A stretch of 64,000 nucleotides of DNA from Ventosimonas gracilis. GTDB taxonomy: Bacteria; Pseudomonadota; Gammaproteobacteria; Pseudomonadales; Pseudomonadaceae. Below the pieces are notes generated by a model that saw only the letters and a program-made list of their open reading frames with translations, searched no databases and had not been told where the DNA came from. Below, one piece after another: positions 45,298 to 54,207 of this stretch; positions within the stretch are counted from its first letter, which is position 1; every line of letters starts with the position of its first letter. The position numbers and the translations under genes are program-made. The DNA lies in contig NZ_LSZO01000018.1 in NCBI RefSeq assembly GCF_001580025.1, positions 1-64,000 of the forward strand, in the 5' to 3' direction.

Positions 45298-45451
45298 CGG
45301 GTGTTTAGAGAGCGAAAAATAGTCCCCAGCCCGTTCCCGTTCCCGCACACGGAAAAGAGAGCAGGTTTCGCTCCAGCGGCGGCGCACTGCGACTGTTCGT
45401 TCGAACAGCTTTGCGCGATTTAAGCCTTAAGCGGTACTCTTTGTTTTAACC

Positions 45452-45485
45452 GGCAAAACAACCCCGCTGCTGGGTGGCAGCGGGG
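45452..45485 (-). terminator. Rho-independent terminator after terD
   Basis: A 9-bp stem CCCCGCTGC/GCAGCGGGG with loop TGGGTG at 45462-45485 is followed, on the minus strand, by TTGTTTTGCC. It lies 12 bases beyond the terD stop codon, between terD and the convergent rpoH. Confidence 0.8.
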
Positions 45486-45496
45486 CAGGGGCTTGC

Positions 45497-46072
45497 TTAG
45501 AAGTTCAGTCCGTAGCTGTTGGCGAGTGCTTTTAAGCCGCCGGCAAAGCCTTGGCCGATGGCGCGGAACTTCCATTCGCCGTTGTTACGGTAGAGTTCGG
45601 CGAAAATCATTGCGGTTTCGGTGGAGGCATCTTCGGCCAAGTCGTAACGCACGACTTCCGCATTGCTTTGTTCGTTGACGATACGGATAAAGGAGTTGCT
45701 CACTTGTCCGAAGTTTTGCTTGCGCGCATCGGCATCGTGAATGGTCACGGTAAAGACGATTTTGTCGATGTCGGCGGGGACGCGGTCAAGGTCAACTTTG
45801 AGCAGTTCGTCGTCGCCTTCGCCTTCGCCGGTGCGGTTGTCGCCGGTGTGCTCAATCGAGCCGTCGGCGCTTTTCAGTTGGTTGTAGAAGATAAAGTCCG
45901 CGTCGCTGCGTACTTTGCCGTTTGCGCCTAACAGAAAAGCGCTGGCATCCAGGTCAAATTCAGCGCCGTCGGTGGCGCGCGGATCCCAGCCGAGACCCAC
46001 CAGAATTTTGGAAAGCCCGGGGGCTTCTTTGCTCAGCGACAGATTTCCGCCTTTTTGTAGGGATAATGCCAT
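45497..46072 (-). CDS. TerD-family stress/tellurium-resistance protein
   Basis: A 191-residue TerD domain: [32 protein letters not shown] start, the calcium-binding acidic strings [10 protein letters not shown] and GEGEGDDE, and the end [26 protein letters not shown] 46072 has AAGGAG upstream; the longer frame to 46165 overlaps terC. It is cytoplasmic and thought to form calcium-dependent complexes with TerC at the membrane. It could be TerD or TerE; the symbol is left open. Confidence 0.93.
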   Translation of the reverse strand: MALSLQKGGNLSLSKEAPGLSKILVGLGWDPRATDGAEFDLDASAFLLGANGKVRSDADFIFYNQLKSADGSIEHTGDNRTGEGEGDDELLKVDLDRVPADIDKIVFTVTIHDADARKQNFGQVSNSFIRIVNEQSNAEVVRYDLAEDASTETAMIFAELYRNNGEWKFRAIGQGFAGGLKALANSYGLNF

Positions 46073-46109
46073 AAATAAAGCTCCTTTTTGGTTGCTTGAG
46101 AGTGCCTGA

Positions 46110-47150
46110 TTAAACAGGCTGTTGGTTATTTTCTTCTTCCTTTTCGGGGAAGATAAAGCTGGCAATCACGCCACAGACCAGAACCGCCAGCACAATCACC
46201 AAGCTGGTATTGGGGCTGATACTGATGCCGTGACCGAACAGATGGTCGCTGGCATTGAGTGCGAGTTTGCCGGCGATATAAAACAAAAGCACGATGACTG
46301 ATTTTTCCAGATGCACCAGATAGCGCTTTAACGCTTCAAGCAGGAAATACAGCGTGCGCAAGCCCAAAATGGCAAACAGCATGGCCGAATAGACAATCAG
46401 CGGCTCGCGGCTAACGGCAATCACGGCGGGCACTGAGTCAAAGGCGAACATGATGTCCGAGACTTCAATAACCACCAAGCATAAAAACAGCGGGGTGGCA
46501 AACAGTGCGCCTTTTTGCGCGAGGGTTAAGCCTTGGTTTTCCGGCTTGGTTAATTCGACTTGCAGTTTTTCGCGGCGGACAAAAAAGTTGTGCCCGTACA
46601 GCTTCGGCCAAGCGGGGAAGAGTTTTTGCGCAAAGCGATAGGCTAAGTGCTGCGAGTAGTCTTCCTCTTCCTTGTCGTCATCGCCGCCGGCTTTGAGCAT
46701 CATCACCGCCGTCCAGGCGACCACACCAGCAAACAGCATCTCGACCCAGGGGCCTAAGGTGAGTAGCGTGGTGCCGAGCGCGACAAAAATACCGCGGAAC
46801 ACAATCGCGCCGATAATTCCCCAATAGAGAATGCGGTGACGATAGCCGCCGGGCACTTTGAACCAGGCAAAAATCGCAATAAAGACAAACAGGTTATCGA
46901 CCGACAGGGCTTTTTCCAGTACATAGCCGGTCAAGAACAGGCTGGCGACCGATGCGCCTTGATGCCAGTACAAAAATCCGGCAAAGGCGAGCGATACCAT
47001 GACCCAAAACAGCGACCAGAGTATCGCATCGGTCATGCCAATGGGCTTGTCGTGGCGATGGCTAAACATATCCAGCAATAACGCCGCTACGGCGAGTACA
47101 ATAAATACGGCAATGGTCAGTGGCTCAAAGCCAAGGGCAGTAGAAGGCAA
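46110..47150 (-). CDS. terC: TerC-family membrane protein, TTG start
   Basis: A 346-residue protein with about nine helices. Key TerC blocks are [20 protein letters not shown] (with the acidic VDN in a membrane helix) and [20 protein letters not shown] central acidic loop with [14 protein letters not shown] is unusually charged. The only start that keeps the first helix is TTG 47150; upstream in frame is a TAG stop and no ATG. AGAGAGA precedes it. TerC-type proteins take part in Ter stress complexes and in manganese export. Confidence 0.9.
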   Translation of the reverse strand: MPSTALGFEPLTIAVFIVLAVAALLLDMFSHRHDKPIGMTDAILWSLFWVMVSLAFAGFLYWHQGASVASLFLTGYVLEKALSVDNLFVFIAIFAWFKVPGGYRHRILYWGIIGAIVFRGIFVALGTTLLTLGPWVEMLFAGVVAWTAVMMLKAGGDDDKEEEDYSQHLAYRFAQKLFPAWPKLYGHNFFVRREKLQVELTKPENQGLTLAQKGALFATPLFLCLVVIEVSDIMFAFDSVPAVIAVSREPLIVYSAMLFAILGLRTLYFLLEALKRYLVHLEKSVIVLLFYIAGKLALNASDHLFGHGISISPNTSLVIVLAVLVCGVIASFIFPEKEEENNQQPV

Positions 47151-47192
47151 AGCGTTTCTCTCTCTAACTTAAAATACGGGCAATCCATTGAT

Positions 47193-48374
47193 TTATTTGG
47201 AGCCTGCCGTCCAGCGCAGTCCCCAGTCATTGGCACGGTCCATATCCTCATGGCCGTTGTAGAATTTGACAAGGCGCGAGACCTTAACAGTTCCCCGCTC
47301 GTTTTCAAACAGGGCAATCGCACACATGCCGTATTGGCCGCCTTCTTCGTTCATGCGCACTTCAATCGGCGGCTGGCCGGGCGCGTAGACGGTGACGACA
47401 CCGTCGGTCGCTTTCCAGTTCGGTGCGCCTTCATAAATAAAGGCGTAGACCAGCACGCGCTTGATTTTATTCCAATGCTCGCCGTTGATATGCAGCCATT
47501 CGCCGTTCGATACCGAACCCGTGCGGTCGTCGCCCATCAATTGAATGTAGGGCGCGTCATTTAATCGGCCAAAGGCATCGCCGAGCGCTTGCACCACGCC
47601 TTTGCTGCCGTCTTGCATCTCGATCAGGCAGCCCAAATCGAGGTCGATACCTTTGTTACGGCCAAGCAGCGTGTCAAAAAAGCCGCTTTTGGCGTTGCCG
47701 CCTTGCGTCCAGTTCAGGTTGATTTTGATTTCGCCAAAGCCGCCGCTTGCGCCTTTTTCCAGGCTGATGCTGGCGCGCGATTTATCCAGGCTGATTTTGC
47801 TTAAGTTAAGGTTTGAGGTTTTTTCCGCCGCAGGACTTTGTGCTGGCGTGGGGGCGGCGGGTGGTTTGGCCGCGGCGATGCTCACGCCAAAGTGCTTGGC
47901 GAGTGGCTCAAGGCCGCCAGCAAAACCTTGCGCCACGCAGCGAAACTTCCACTGCCCTTGGCGGCGGTAGAATTCGCCCAAAATCAGTGCGCTTTCTGGC
48001 ATGTCTTGGGTGGGAATTTGCGCCTCAATACCGCCGGAAACGGTTAGCGCCAATTGGGCGACCTGGGCAAAAGTGGCTTTGTTTTCGTGGATGGTCGCAC
48101 AAAGGGCGATTTTTTCCACGGTTTCGTCGATTTTCGCCAAATCCAAATCAAAACCCGCATTACCGGACGATGTGGAAGATAGCTGCAATGCTCCGCCAAA
48201 CAGGCTTTTTTGCCCGTAGAAACACATATCGCCGTCACCGCGCACTTTGCCGCTGGTGGTCAAGGCAAAGGCGGAAAAATCTATCTCGGCCGCAGCGAGT
48301 GGGCTGTAGCTAATGCGTACCTGCAAAGCGCTGGTGGCAACCGGCGCATTGCCGCCGGGAATCAGGGAAGTCAT
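47193..48374 (-). CDS. Two-domain TerD/TerA-like protein
   Basis: A 393-residue protein from ATG 48374. Residues 1-170 form a divergent TerD domain (GNAGFDLDLAKIDETVEKIALCATIHEN, ending WKFRCVAQGFAGGLEPLAKHFGV). A Pro/Ala-rich linker (AAKPPAAPTPAQSPAAE) leads to a C-terminal domain (FGEIKINLNWTQGG, IDLDLGCLIEMQDGSKGVVQ, then WLHINGEHWNKIKRVLVYAFIYEG) typical of TerA. It lies 42 nt upstream of terC and forms an operon with terC and terD, which probably senses metal or membrane stress. Confidence 0.88.
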   Translation of the reverse strand: MTSLIPGGNAPVATSALQVRISYSPLAAAEIDFSAFALTTSGKVRGDGDMCFYGQKSLFGGALQLSSTSSGNAGFDLDLAKIDETVEKIALCATIHENKATFAQVAQLALTVSGGIEAQIPTQDMPESALILGEFYRRQGQWKFRCVAQGFAGGLEPLAKHFGVSIAAAKPPAAPTPAQSPAAEKTSNLNLSKISLDKSRASISLEKGASGGFGEIKINLNWTQGGNAKSGFFDTLLGRNKGIDLDLGCLIEMQDGSKGVVQALGDAFGRLNDAPYIQLMGDDRTGSVSNGEWLHINGEHWNKIKRVLVYAFIYEGAPNWKATDGVVTVYAPGQPPIEVRMNEEGGQYGMCAIALFENERGTVKVSRLVKFYNGHEDMDRANDWGLRWTAGSK

Positions 48375-48474
48375 AACGCGCAAAGCTCCTTTATTTTTAA
48401 TCCAAACTTAGGGTTAGGCACAAAGTGGGCAAGAGCGGGCAAGCCTATCATCTAAAGAGGCGCTTTTTACAGGC

Positions 48475-49089
48475 TTAACGAAAAGGCTTCCAATAGGCTT
48501 CTTGCGCGGCTTTGAGCAGTTCAAAATCGCCCTGCGAGTCGCCAAAGGCGCACAGATGATAGCGTTCAAGCGAGCCGTAGACGGCTTCAAGGCGGGCGAT
48601 TTTAGCGGCGCGGCGGCAGTTGCTGCCTAAAATCCGCCCCGTTAGCAGGCCGTTTTCTTCTTCTAATTGAGTGCCAATCAGAGCTAGACCCAAGCGCTGT
48701 GCAAAAGGCATCAATAATAGCTCTGGCGAGGCGGAGCAGAGCGTGACGGTAGCGCCGCTTTTAAGTTGCTCGGCAATGCCTTCTAACGCTTTAGGGCGCA
48801 TCAGCTTGTTCCAGCGCAAAGCGCAATAATCCTCGGCGGCGTCTTTGAACCAAGTCACCGAAACGCCGCTTAAAAAGACCCGTATCAATTCGGCTTTGAG
48901 CGCATCACGACTGCGCCTTTGCGCCAGAAAGCTCAGTGTTGGTAATACAAGGCGTAACAGTCTCCGGCAAAAAAACCTATCGCCAAAGGCAAAACGTAAA
49001 AAAGGCACAAAGCTGTCACGATGGGTCAAAGTGCCGTCAAAATCAAAGACCACAAGGGTTTGGCGCTGAGTTTGGGATGGAGCCGACAT
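48475..49089 (-). CDS. HAD-IB-family phosphatase
   Basis: A 204-residue haloacid-dehalogenase protein: motif I VVFDFDGTLTHRDSF (residues 14-21 carry the nucleophile Asp), motif II VTLCSASPE, motif III with the KIARLEAVYG lysine, and motif IV FGDSQGDFELL. This is the SerB-like HAD-IB class, phosphoserine phosphatase-like or involved in lipid phosphate metabolism. It is on the same strand upstream of the ter genes with a ~100-nt gap; HAD proteins recur in Ter operons, but a link here is inference. Confidence 0.85.
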   Translation of the reverse strand: MSAPSQTQRQTLVVFDFDGTLTHRDSFVPFLRFAFGDRFFCRRLLRLVLPTLSFLAQRRSRDALKAELIRVFLSGVSVTWFKDAAEDYCALRWNKLMRPKALEGIAEQLKSGATVTLCSASPELLLMPFAQRLGLALIGTQLEEENGLLTGRILGSNCRRAAKIARLEAVYGSLERYHLCAFGDSQGDFELLKAAQEAYWKPFR

Positions 49090-49423
49090 AGGAAATCCTT
49101 AAAGAAATTACCAGCAAAGCTATCGCAGCAAAATGCAAAGCGGTGCTATTATCCGTAACCATGTGGAACGCAAGGGGGAAAATCTTTGCGTTTTCCACCG
49201 GCTGCACAGTGCCAAACCTTCGGGTTTTCTGAGCCATTTTTGTAGTATCCCTTGCTGTGCGTGCGATGCACTTCACTAAAAAGCAGTCAAGCACCAAGGC
49301 GTCAGACAAAACGATTCAGTAGTACGTTTAAGTATTTAAAACAGTTTGCAGATAGTGGCTTAAGTCGCTTTCTGGCTGATTATGAACAGGGTTCTTTGAA
49401 GAAGAGCGCCAAGAGGATAAGGC
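49090..49423. other. Intergenic stretch between divergent genes
   Basis: About 330 bases separating the HAD gene and the M23 peptidase gene. It must hold both promoters; I see no convincing -35/-10 pair, no gene and no repeat. Confidence 0.5.
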
Positions 49424-50437
49424 ATGACCTTTGTCATATTTTTCAGCCGTAACTTGGCTGGAGTAGGACGCAGTATCAGCCGCGGATTTTTTTTCACCAG
49501 TGCCATTTTCTTATTATTCGGCATGTTGGTTGCTGGCATATGGATTGGCGTTAAGCTCAGTCCCCCATCGGTCAAGGTAGCGCCGCTTGCGGCTGATCCC
49601 CCGCTGGTCAGCGAACCGAGTGCCAAGGAGATTGCGTTGCTGCAGCAGATTGGTACGCTTTCGGCACGTCTGATGCGTCTTGAGATGGATGCCAAGAGCC
49701 TCGCGCAGCGGATGGATGCGGTCAATGAATTTGAAGCGCGGATGAGTCTTGATGCGGTGCCACTCGGGCCGCGTGCAAAAACCCAACCCGCTTCAGCCGG
49801 AGGTCCGCTGCTTAAACCGGAGAAAACTGTGCCCAGTGCGTCAGCGCCAGAAGGTGCGCGCGATAAACAGGGCAAGGGCGGTTCCGCTGCTGCACCGATA
49901 CAGTCCCGCCGTCCGCTGGCAAGCGAACCCTTGCCTACGGACGGCCTGTCGCTGGCGAACCTTGAGCAAAGTCTTGGGCGGCTGACGGTGGCGCTGCATG
50001 GTTTGGAGCAACGCGCGGTAAAAATCAGTGCAGAGCATATGGCCTTCCCGGGTCGCCTGCCGGTCGCCAGCAGTCGGCGTGGTTCGGGCTATGGCAACCG
50101 GCGCGACCCGTTTACCTTCCGCATGGCGTTTCACAGCGGTATTGATTTTCCCGCCGCCAAGGGCACGCCGATTTATGCCAGCGCGGGCGGTGTGGTGGTC
50201 TATTCCGGCCCTCGCAAGGACTATGGGCAGACGGTGGAAATCGACCACGGCGCGGGTCTTGTCACGCGCTACGCACACGCCTCCAAACTGATTGCCAAAA
50301 AGGGGCAAATCGTTATGCCCGGGCAACAGATTGCCGAAGTGGGCAGCACCGGACGCTCAACCGGTGCGCATTTGCATTTTGAAATTCTTAAAGATGGCCG
50401 TTTCGTTAATCCAAAAACCTATTTAAACCGGTTTTAG
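49424..50437 (+). CDS. M23-family metallopeptidase (murein endopeptidase type)
   Basis: A 337-residue protein anchored by one N-terminal helix (FFFTSAIFLLFGMLVAGIWIG). A coiled region is followed by an LytM/M23 domain: GSGYGNRRDPFTFRMAFHSGIDF (zinc ligands His and Asp), YGQTVEIDHGAGLVTRYAHASKL and GAHLHFEILKDGRFVNP (catalytic His-x-His). Residues are complete, so it is likely active on cross-links in peptidoglycan. It is the first gene of a row leading to the bactofilin; M23 peptidases often pair with bactofilins in cell-shape control. AGAGGA precedes the start. Confidence 0.92.
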   Translation: MTFVIFFSRNLAGVGRSISRGFFFTSAIFLLFGMLVAGIWIGVKLSPPSVKVAPLAADPPLVSEPSAKEIALLQQIGTLSARLMRLEMDAKSLAQRMDAVNEFEARMSLDAVPLGPRAKTQPASAGGPLLKPEKTVPSASAPEGARDKQGKGGSAAAPIQSRRPLASEPLPTDGLSLANLEQSLGRLTVALHGLEQRAVKISAEHMAFPGRLPVASSRRGSGYGNRRDPFTFRMAFHSGIDFPAAKGTPIYASAGGVVVYSGPRKDYGQTVEIDHGAGLVTRYAHASKLIAKKGQIVMPGQQIAEVGSTGRSTGAHLHFEILKDGRFVNPKTYLNRF

Positions 50438-50459
50438 GCGCTTTTTTAGGTTACCCATT

Positions 50460-50888
50460 ATGACTACCCGCACCCGCCAGCTAACCCGTGAACTCGCCAG
50501 TGAACGCGTGATGATACTGCTGGAAAAGAAAAAAATCAGCCTCACTCACAAGCTGCTGGTCACTTTGGCATTAGGTGCTTTGACTGCGCTGACGGTATTT
50601 GTTCTGTTGGATAAAAAACCGGCTTTGGCGGCTTGGCTACCGCAGCAACCTGTGTTGCAAAGCACCCTGCCTGCTGGTGCCCACGAGCAGCAGTGGCGTG
50701 CTGAGCTGGAAAACCTGAACATTAAATATCAGGTTGAACTGGCTTCGCGCCAAGCACTGGAACAGCAAGTCCTGGCATTGGATACGCAAATTAAAGAGAT
50801 GCAGACTGAGCTGGATTTTTTCAGGAGCAATAATGGTGGGAATGGTGGGGCGACTAACGGCCAAGCTGGGACAGGAGCCAAGCGATAA
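50460..50888 (+). CDS. Uncharacterised membrane coiled-coil protein
   Basis: A 142-residue protein with a basic N-terminal tail, one helix (LLVTLALGALTALTVFVLL) and a coiled-coil (EQQWRAELENLNIKYQVELASRQALEQQVLALDTQIKEMQTEL). A Gly/Asn tail follows. It sits between the M23 peptidase and the bactofilin genes and is probably a scaffold that ties the two together at the membrane; that is inference from position and topology. Confidence 0.75.
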   Translation: MTTRTRQLTRELASERVMILLEKKKISLTHKLLVTLALGALTALTVFVLLDKKPALAAWLPQQPVLQSTLPAGAHEQQWRAELENLNIKYQVELASRQALEQQVLALDTQIKEMQTELDFFRSNNGGNGGATNGQAGTGAKR

Positions 50889-50973
50889 GACAATACGGCC
50901 GTAAAGGGCGGCGGTTTTAATCAAAGAGCAGCATCGGCTGCAAACAGACCTCAAGGCAGTGGAGATAAGCAGT

Positions 50974-51453
50974 ATGTTTTCCAAAAAGAAAAGGTCAAAG
51001 CAGGGCGTGGAAATTACCCGGCTGGACAGCTTTATCGGCAGCAATATGAGCCTTGTCGGCGATTTAACCTTCCGTGACGGTTTGCGTCTGGATGGCCGCA
51101 TTGAAGGCAATGTGAGCGGCGCGAAGGATGAAAAAAACCTGATTGTGCTTTCTGAGAGCAGCGAGATTGCCGGTCGCGTAGAAGCCTATGACGCGGTGAT
51201 TAACGGCACCATCAAGGGCGACTTGGTGGTCACGCATTTTCTTGAACTGCAAAGCAAAGCGCGGATTCTCGGTAATATCCGCTATCGGCATTTGCGTATG
51301 GAGTGCGGCGCGGTGCTCGAAGGCAAGCTCGAATGTTTGGATGAAAGCGAAAGCCTGCACGAAATCCCCAAGGCGACCATCCGCAAAGAGTCCAAATCAC
51401 CGCTCGCAGTGGTCGCAGGTGGGCGGGCGCAGGAAGAAGCCCGCAGCTTGTAA
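50974..51453 (+). CDS. Bactofilin
   Basis: A 159-residue protein. The beta-helical core runs from about residue 25: FIGSNMSLVGDLTFRDGLRLDGRIEGNV, then IAGRVEAYDAVINGTIKGDLVVTHFLELQSKARILGNIRYRHL and GAVLEGKLECLDE, the short hexapeptide-like turns of the DUF583 fold. It polymerises without nucleotide into cytoskeletal filaments. ATG 50974 is chosen (GGAG 10 bases upstream) over GTG 50959. Paired with the M23 peptidase, it may act in cell shape. Confidence 0.93.
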   Translation: MFSKKKRSKQGVEITRLDSFIGSNMSLVGDLTFRDGLRLDGRIEGNVSGAKDEKNLIVLSESSEIAGRVEAYDAVINGTIKGDLVVTHFLELQSKARILGNIRYRHLRMECGAVLEGKLECLDESESLHEIPKATIRKESKSPLAVVAGGRAQEEARSL

Positions 51454-51470
51454 CGCCTTGATGCTTTAGC

Positions 51471-51568
51471 TCCCTCTCCCGCTTGTTGGGAGAGGGAAAA
51501 AAGGAAATGGCTATCCAAAAACCTTTGCGTTCACTACACGAGCGCCCTCTCCTGCCAGCGGGAGAGGG
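51471..51568. repeat. REP-like palindromes, copies 6 and 7
   Basis: Two family members lie in tandem after the bactofilin gene: TCCCTCTCCCGCTTG-TTGGGAGAGGGA at 51471-51497 and CCCTCTCCTGCC-AGCGGGAGAGGG at 51545-51568, 47 bases apart. The pair resembles a BIME (two REP units). Confidence 0.6.
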
Positions 51569-51613
51569 TAAAAACAGCGTGCTGCCCTGCCATTTGATGC
51601 CGAGTTTGTTGCC

Positions 51614-52738
51614 GTGACCCTATTAACAGCGGGTGCCAATATTGCCTTGGAAGGCAGCGACTGCGTGCTGCATCTTTGTTGTGACAGTCGTGTCCAGTTT
51701 GGCGAGCATGCCGCGATGGCGTTACTTGCCGTCGATGACAAACGAAAGCCGATTGGTGAAGCGGCGCTGTTTCACGCGGCGCAGCCGTGGATGCAGTGGG
51801 ACGGCAATAGCGAGCGTATCGAGTGCAGGCTTCGTCTTGCCGGTCTGCCCGAAGGCAGTCGCCGCGTGCTCGTGGTGCTGTACCGCTTTTCGGCCAAAGG
51901 CCCGGTGCGCGACTTGGGTTTTGCCCATCTGCAATTAAACGAATCGATCGAATATCGCCTTAATCTGGCCGACCACGGAGAAGCTGCGATTATTGTTGGC
52001 GAATTTTATTGCCGTGGCAGTGACTGGAAGTTTCGCGCACTGGCCGAAAGTTCGGCCTATGGTCTTGCGGCATTGGGTCGCCGTTTGGGTATCGCTATTG
52101 ATGATGCACATCCCGATGAACAACGCGCAGACAGCGCGCCGAGCGCCAGCAGCGGTACCGGTTTTGCGGTGACGCAAAATCATATCTTAACCTGTGCGCA
52201 TGTGATTGAAGGCATGCGCGAATTTCAGATTGCCTCGTTTGCCGGACGGCACAGCGCCGAGCCGCTGCTGGTCGATGAGCGTAATGATTTGGCGCTGCTG
52301 CGGGTAAGCGGCGATCCCGGGTTGCGCCCGCTGGCATTTCGCACGGGCGCGGGCTGCACCTTGGGTGAACCGGTGGTGGCGCTGGGTTTCCCGATGGCAG
52401 GTTTTGCCGGAGGTGGTTTGCATGTCACGCAAGGCGGCGTTTCCGCGCTGCTGGGTTTGCATAACGATGCCAGCCGTTTGCAATTTACCGCGCCCATTCA
52501 GCCGGGCTCCAGCGGCAGTCCATTGTTTGACAGCAGCGCTGCCGTCGTCGGCATGGTCACATCCAGCCTGCCCGATGCGCAGAATATGAACTTTGCGCTG
52601 AAACCTGCGCTGATTTTGGCTTTTCTGCAAGCCTGCTCAGTGTCGGTTCAGTCTGCCGAAAGCAGCCAGGCACTCAGCGCTGCACAAATCAGCCAGCAAG
52701 TGCAGTCGTCCTTATGGCGTATTGAAGCGAGAGCCTAA
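51614..52738 (+). CDS. TerD domain fused to a trypsin-like serine protease
   Basis: A 374-residue protein. Residues 1-165 form a TerD domain (LLTAGANIALEGSD, EYRLNLADHGEAAIIVGEFYCRGSDWKF, AYGLAALGRRLGI). Residues 175-340 form an S1C/HtrA-type protease: catalytic H196 in TCAHV, D225 in ERNDLALL and S300 in QPGSSGSPLF. The triad is complete. There is no signal peptide, so the protease acts in the cytoplasm or at the membrane face. Start GTG 51614 is the best option: a TAA lies in frame at 51569 and no ATG follows it. It begins 45 bases after a tandem REP pair and ends 2 nt before bioA. It differs from periplasmic HtrA by lacking an export signal and PDZ domains. Confidence 0.88.
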   Translation: MTLLTAGANIALEGSDCVLHLCCDSRVQFGEHAAMALLAVDDKRKPIGEAALFHAAQPWMQWDGNSERIECRLRLAGLPEGSRRVLVVLYRFSAKGPVRDLGFAHLQLNESIEYRLNLADHGEAAIIVGEFYCRGSDWKFRALAESSAYGLAALGRRLGIAIDDAHPDEQRADSAPSASSGTGFAVTQNHILTCAHVIEGMREFQIASFAGRHSAEPLLVDERNDLALLRVSGDPGLRPLAFRTGAGCTLGEPVVALGFPMAGFAGGGLHVTQGGVSALLGLHNDASRLQFTAPIQPGSSGSPLFDSSAAVVGMVTSSLPDAQNMNFALKPALILAFLQACSVSVQSAESSQALSAAQISQQVQSSLWRIEARA

Positions 52739-52740
52739 GC

Positions 52741-54147
52741 ATGTCGCAAAATCATCAGTGGATGCAGCGCGACCTGCGCGTGCTCTGGCATCCCTGCACG
52801 CAGATGAAAGACCACGAGCGCCTGCCGCTGATCCCCATCCGCAAAGCCTCTGGCGTATGGCTTGAGGATTTTGACGGCAAGCGCTATCTGGATGCGGTCA
52901 GTTCCTGGTGGGTCAATGTTTTTGGCCACGCCAATGTGCGTATTGGCGAGCGCGTCAAGGCGCAGCTTGATACCATCGAACACGTGATGCTGGCCGGTTT
53001 TAGCCACGCGCCGGTGGTGGAGCTGTCGGAGCGCCTGGTGGCCATCACGCCGGACGGACTATCGCGCGTGTTTTATGCCGATAACGGCTCATCCGGCATT
53101 GAAGTGGCGCTGAAGATGAGCCACCACTTTTGGGTCAATAGTGGGCAAGCGCAGAAAAAGCGTTTTATTACGCTAACCAACAGTTATCACGGCGAAACGG
53201 TCGCCGCCATGTCGGTCGGTGACGTGGCGCTGTTTACCGATACCTACAAAGCCTTATTGCTCGATTGCATCAAGGTACCAAGCCCGGACTGCTATCTACG
53301 CGGCGAAGGCGTGAGTTGGGAGCAGCATTCGCGCGAAATGTTCGCCGAGATGGAAAAGACTCTGGCCGAGCATGCCGGTGAAGTGGCAGCGGTGATTGTC
53401 GAGCCGCTGATTCAGGGCGCGGGCGGTATGCGCATGTACCATCCGATCTATCTGCGGCTGCTGCGCGAGGCTTGCGACCGTTACCAAGTCCATTTAATTC
53501 ACGATGAAATCGCCGTGGGCTTTGGCCGTACCGGCACCCTGTTTGCTTGCGAACAGGCGCAGATCACGCCGGATTTTCTCATTTTGTCCAAGGCGCTCAC
53601 CGGTGGCTATCTACCGATGGCGGCGTGCCTGACCACGGACAATATCTACCAAGCCTTTTACGACGACTACGCCAGTTTGCGTGGCTTTTTGCATTCGCAC
53701 ACTTACACCGGCAACCCGCTCGCCTGTGCGGCGGCGCTGGCGACGCTGGATATTTTTGAACAGGACGATGTGATTCGCGCCAATCGCGCGCTCGCCCTGC
53801 ACATGCAAAAAGCTTTTGCGCCACTCGCCGCGCACTCGCATGTCGCCGAAGTGCGGCAAACCGGCATGGTGCTGGCGGTGGAAATGGTGGCGGACAAAGC
53901 CAGCAAGCGCCCCTACCCGTGGCAGCAACGGCGCGGGCTTGCGGTGTATCAGCACGCATTGAGCCGTGGCGCACTGCTGCGTCCGCTGGGCAGCGTGGTC
54001 TACCTGCTGCCGCCCTATGTGATTACCCCCGAGCAGATAGACTTTCTGGCCGAAGTGGCTTTTGAAGGCATCGAGCTTGCCACGCGCGAGACAGAAGCCT
54101 TCAGCTATGCCGATAAACGCTACCCCGACTTTCGAGACACGGGTTAG
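52741..54147 (+). CDS. bioA: Adenosylmethionine-8-amino-7-oxononanoate aminotransferase BioA
   Basis: A 468-residue PLP enzyme. WHPCTQMKDHERLPLIPI start, the DNGSSGIEVALKMSHHFW block, LTNSYHGETVAAMSVGDV and the PLP-lysine in ILSKALTGGYLPMAA mark class III aminotransferases of the BioA type. It makes 7,8-diaminononanoate in biotin synthesis with S-adenosylmethionine as amino donor. No other biotin gene is in the window. It starts 2 nt after the TerD-protease gene. Confidence 0.94.
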   Translation: MSQNHQWMQRDLRVLWHPCTQMKDHERLPLIPIRKASGVWLEDFDGKRYLDAVSSWWVNVFGHANVRIGERVKAQLDTIEHVMLAGFSHAPVVELSERLVAITPDGLSRVFYADNGSSGIEVALKMSHHFWVNSGQAQKKRFITLTNSYHGETVAAMSVGDVALFTDTYKALLLDCIKVPSPDCYLRGEGVSWEQHSREMFAEMEKTLAEHAGEVAAVIVEPLIQGAGGMRMYHPIYLRLLREACDRYQVHLIHDEIAVGFGRTGTLFACEQAQITPDFLILSKALTGGYLPMAACLTTDNIYQAFYDDYASLRGFLHSHTYTGNPLACAAALATLDIFEQDDVIRANRALALHMQKAFAPLAAHSHVAEVRQTGMVLAVEMVADKASKRPYPWQQRRGLAVYQHALSRGALLRPLGSVVYLLPPYVITPEQIDFLAEVAFEGIELATRETEAFSYADKRYPDFRDTG

Positions 54148-54207
54148 GGGTCTGAGCTTAAATCGTTATACTGCGCTTTGTAGTCAACAACTTAAGCGAG
54201 ACAGTGG

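Noticed and set aside
45326-45350. CCCGTTCCCGTTCCCGC near 45331 as another copy of the CTGTTCCCGTTT repeat.
   Set aside because: Only the short CGTTCCCG core is shared and it is internally repetitive; not enough to call a family member.
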